A stretch of DNA of 64,000 nucleotides, taken from contig NZ_JAQZAM010000014.1 of the NCBI RefSeq assembly GCF_028737215.1, positions 149,784-213,783 on the forward strand. Direction: 5' to 3'. Source of the DNA: Actinomycetospora chibensis. Its GTDB lineage: Bacteria; Actinomycetota; Actinomycetes; Mycobacteriales; Pseudonocardiaceae. Of this stretch, positions 62,027-64,000 are shown in pieces (position 1 is the first letter of the stretch; every line of letters begins with the position of its first letter). Both the position numbers and the translations under genes were made by a program. Below the pieces are notes generated by a model. It was not told the origin of the DNA. It did not search any database and saw only the letters and a list, made by a program, of their open reading frames with translations.

Positions 62027-62069
62027 ACGCTAACACGAGTGCTAGCTGGCGCAAGCACTGTGCTTGCGC
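62027..62069 (-). promoter_or_regulatory. XRE gene promoter with two palindromes
   Basis: TTGCGC (62054-62049) and TAGCGT (62032-62027), spacer 16, on minus. GCGCAAGCA-CTG-TGCTTGCGC (62049-62069, perfect) overlaps the -35, and CTAACAC-GA-GTGCTAG (62030-62045, one mismatch) fills the spacer and touches the -10. Confidence 0.6.
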
Positions 62070-62109
62070 AGGTCGCGTGGGCTGTCACACACACTTCCGG
62101 GGGACGGCC

Positions 62110-63519
62110 TCAGACGAGGAGCTCGCCCACGGTGTAGATCACCAGGCCGGCGAGGGCACCGACGAGGGTCCCGTTGATGCGGATGAACTGGAGGTCGCGG
62201 CCCACCTGGAGCTCGATCTTGCGCGAGGTCTCGGGGCCGTCCCAGCGGGCGACGGTGTCGGAGATCAGGGTGGAGATCTCGCTCGAGTAGCGGCCGACGA
62301 CGTAGCCGGCGGCGTCGACGATCCAGCCGTCGATCTTGTCGCGGAGCTCGGGATCGGTGTCGAGGCGCTCGCCGAAACGGGCGACGCCGTCGGTCACCTT
62401 CAGCCGCAGCTGGGACGACGGGTCCTCGGCGGCGTCGAGCAGCATCGCCTTCCCGGTGGCCCACGCGCGCGAAATGAGGGCCTGGACCTCGGGGTGCTCG
62501 AGGAGCTGGCGCTTGATGTCCTCGACCCGCGCGTTGGTGTCCGGATCGTCCTGCAGGTCGGCGGCGAAGGAGATCAGGAAGCGGTCGACGGCCTTGCGCA
62601 TCGGATGGTCGGCGTCGGACTTCACCGCCCAGGCGAACGACAGGGCCTCGGCGTAGAGCCGGTCGCCGATCAGCCCGTCGACGAAGCGCGGCGACCAGCT
62701 CGGCGCCTGCTTGCTGACCAGCGCCATCACGGTGTCGTGGTTGTCGCGCACCCAGTCGTAGGCGCGGTCGCAGATCAGGTCGACGACGCGGCGGTGCGCC
62801 CCGTCGTCGAGCACCCCGGCCAGCAGCCGGCCCATCGGCGGCCCCCAGGGCTGGGCGACGACGCGCCGGGTGACGGCCTGGTCGACGACGGCCTGGATCT
62901 CGTCGTCGCGCAGCACGGTCACCGCGCCGCGCACGACGGTGGCCAGCTCGCCGGTCACCCGCGAGGCGTTGCCCGGCGTCGTGAGCCAGCCGCCGAGCCG
63001 CGCGGAGATCCGGGCGGCGCGGAGCTTCTCCCCGACGACCTTGGGAGCCAGGAAGTTCTCGCCGACGAAGCCCGACAGGCTGGCACCCAGCTGGTCCTTC
63101 TTGCGCGGGATGAGCGCCGTGTGCGGGATCTTGATGCCCAGCGGGTGACGGAAGAGCGCGGTGACCGCGAACCAGTCGGCGAGCCCGCCGACCATCCCCG
63201 CCTCGGCCGCGGCGCGCACGTAGCCGGTGAACGCAGGCCCGCCGTTGCGCTCCCACACCAGGAAGACGATCCAGATGATCGCGGCACCGAAGAGGAACGA
63301 CAGCGCCACGGCCTTCATCCGCCGCAGGCGGGCCCGCTTCTCCGGGTCGTCGACGAAATCCGGGATCAGGCCGCCGTCCCCGCCGGACGGACGGCGGGCG
63401 GACGGGAGCGCGCCGGCGTCGCTCCCCCCGGTGACGGGCGGGCCGACGGGTTCGGTCGGCGGGTCGGCCTCCAGGTCGCCACGTGTCCTGGCGCCGTCCG
63501 GTCCGTGGGCGGTCTGCAC
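62110..63519 (-). CDS. DUF445 family membrane protein
   Basis: 469 residues. A 60-residue disordered start precedes FLFGAAIIWIVFLVW (helix 1), the family motif AAAEAGMVGGLADWFAVTALFRHPLGIKIPHTALIP, a long helical domain and a final helix (LVGALAGLVIYTVGELLV). DUF445 proteins are related to YheB/YtxH-type membrane proteins without known role. The start at GTG 63519 is tentative, as the nearest GGAGG lies only 1 bp upstream. Confidence 0.82.
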   Translation of the reverse strand: MQTAHGPDGARTRGDLEADPPTEPVGPPVTGGSDAGALPSARRPSGGDGGLIPDFVDDPEKRARLRRMKAVALSFLFGAAIIWIVFLVWERNGGPAFTGYVRAAAEAGMVGGLADWFAVTALFRHPLGIKIPHTALIPRKKDQLGASLSGFVGENFLAPKVVGEKLRAARISARLGGWLTTPGNASRVTGELATVVRGAVTVLRDDEIQAVVDQAVTRRVVAQPWGPPMGRLLAGVLDDGAHRRVVDLICDRAYDWVRDNHDTVMALVSKQAPSWSPRFVDGLIGDRLYAEALSFAWAVKSDADHPMRKAVDRFLISFAADLQDDPDTNARVEDIKRQLLEHPEVQALISRAWATGKAMLLDAAEDPSSQLRLKVTDGVARFGERLDTDPELRDKIDGWIVDAAGYVVGRYSSEISTLISDTVARWDGPETSRKIELQVGRDLQFIRINGTLVGALAGLVIYTVGELLV

Positions 63520-63950
63520 GCCTCCAGTGTCCCACCGGCGGCGGGCGGAGCCCGTCGACCACAGGGACGTCGCATTCGGCGCAGTGAGGCACCCAGGAGA
63601 CGTGCGTCACGGTGGATTCGTCCCCCGGACCGGTGAACCGGGACACCACCCGGCGCGAATCGCGCACTGGGCGGCGAGAGTGCGTATCGCTCGGGCGACT
63701 TCGGTCGTTGGATAGATGCCGTTGTCGCCGTTGTTCGCGCCGGAGTCGTCGCACGGTCTCCACGGCCGCCGTCGTCCCTGTCGTGAACAGAGTCGTCGAC
63801 GCTTCTCCCGACCACCCCGTGCCGTCCCTCGGGACGACCCGGTCCCCCGTGCGACCGACCGCGCCCGGCCGCACGGGGTCTCGCGTCCCCCGGTCGCCGT
63901 GCTGCCCCACGGTGACCGGGGGGCGCCCCCTCCGGCCGTGGGCCGCTAGA
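63520..63950. other. Intergenic region, about 430 bp
   Basis: Upstream of the DUF445 gene. No coding region with RBS or recognisable domain is seen; open frames on both strands appear to be composition artefacts. Confidence 0.5.
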
Positions 63951-63951
63951 G

Positions 63952-64000
63952 CCTGTCTGGTGGTTCATGAGATCCAGGCCAGGGTGGCGCGGAAGGTGAT
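63952..64000 (-). mobile_element. Probable end of an insertion sequence
   Basis: GAGCCTGTCTGGTGGTTCA (63952-63970) has the form of a terminal inverted repeat. Immediately inside it an ORF on the minus strand ends. The element continues past 64000. Confidence 0.45.
63965..64000 (-). CDS. Transposase C-terminus, truncated by the window edge
   Basis: The minus frame ends ITFRATLAWIS before TGA. This resembles the C-terminal end of IS4/IS5-type transposases (ITFRATLxWI), where the stop lies next to the terminal repeat. The 5' part lies beyond the window. Confidence 0.4.
   Translation of the reverse strand: MTFRATLAWIS

Noticed and set aside
62029..62046. CIRCE-like half site GAGTGCTAG
   Set aside because: The second half at 9-bp spacing is missing, and no chaperone gene is present; better explained as the palindrome at the XRE promoter.

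Overview
The window is very GC-rich actinobacterial chromosome. Gene content and order point to a member of the Pseudonocardiales (Pseudonocardia/Actinomycetospora-like): mycothiol (mshA) and menaquinone (menA) genes, System II cytochrome c maturation, SenX3-RegX3, BldC-type regulators, a BldN-type ECF sigma factor, and many GTG/ATG starts that look leaderless. From memory (not searched), most of the backbone follows the order of the Mycobacterium tuberculosis region from Rv0534c (menA) back to Rv0474, while the rex-hemA-hemC-hemD block beside bldN-rsbN follows Streptomyces. It reads as core chromosome with a few lineage-specific inserts.

Layout. 1-2900: end of a secreted protein, menA, small membrane proteins and bldC. 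2965-11500 (mostly minus): a MinD/ParA-like ATPase, ccsB-resB-ccdA, a zinc-ribbon protein, a ResA-like thioredoxin, a histidine phosphatase and hemL. 11500-16000: a receptor-type Ser/Thr kinase and an overlapping hemB-membrane protein operon. 16000-21100: rex-hemA-hemC-hemD, with a Rex operator over the rex promoter. 21250-22900: glutaredoxin-like protein and two ferritin-like proteins. 23140-26970 (plus): leader ORF, BldN-like sigma factor, RsbN-like membrane protein and an HAD phosphatase. 26990-36900 (minus): acyltransferase, epimerase, bS22, a BldC-like protein, proC, a TIM-barrel protein, a Tyr/Gly-repeat membrane protein, ppx, regX3-senX3 and gpmA.

37084-45160 is the more variable part. 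It holds a (GADG)n/HGP-repeat protein directly before a JmjC-type oxygenase, a sucrase/ferredoxin-like protein, GlsB and OsmC proteins, a twice-frameshifted gene, a Trypco2-domain gene, DUF899, a methyltransferase and a 2H phosphoesterase. 45160-48850 is an accessory patch of GAF/ANTAR regulators and an integrase remnant. 48968-63519 returns to core genes: acyl-CoA ligase, mshA-ybjN, an SDR, two tandem L,D-transpeptidases, murB, DUF2505, purU, pirin, YbaK, DUF2516, an HBHA-like protein, an XRE regulator and DUF445. The window ends inside what looks like an insertion sequence.

Main themes. Heme synthesis (hemL, hemB, rex-hemACD) and c-type cytochrome assembly (resA, ccdA, resB, ccsB) are clustered, and the sequence supports NADH/NAD+ control by Rex. 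A complete sigma/anti-sigma module carries its own predicted autoregulated promoter. Cell-envelope work is represented by murB, the paired L,D-transpeptidases and the phosphate-type two-component system. The most unusual locus is the repeat peptide plus JmjC oxygenase at 37084-38769, which has the form of a dedicated enzyme with its substrate.
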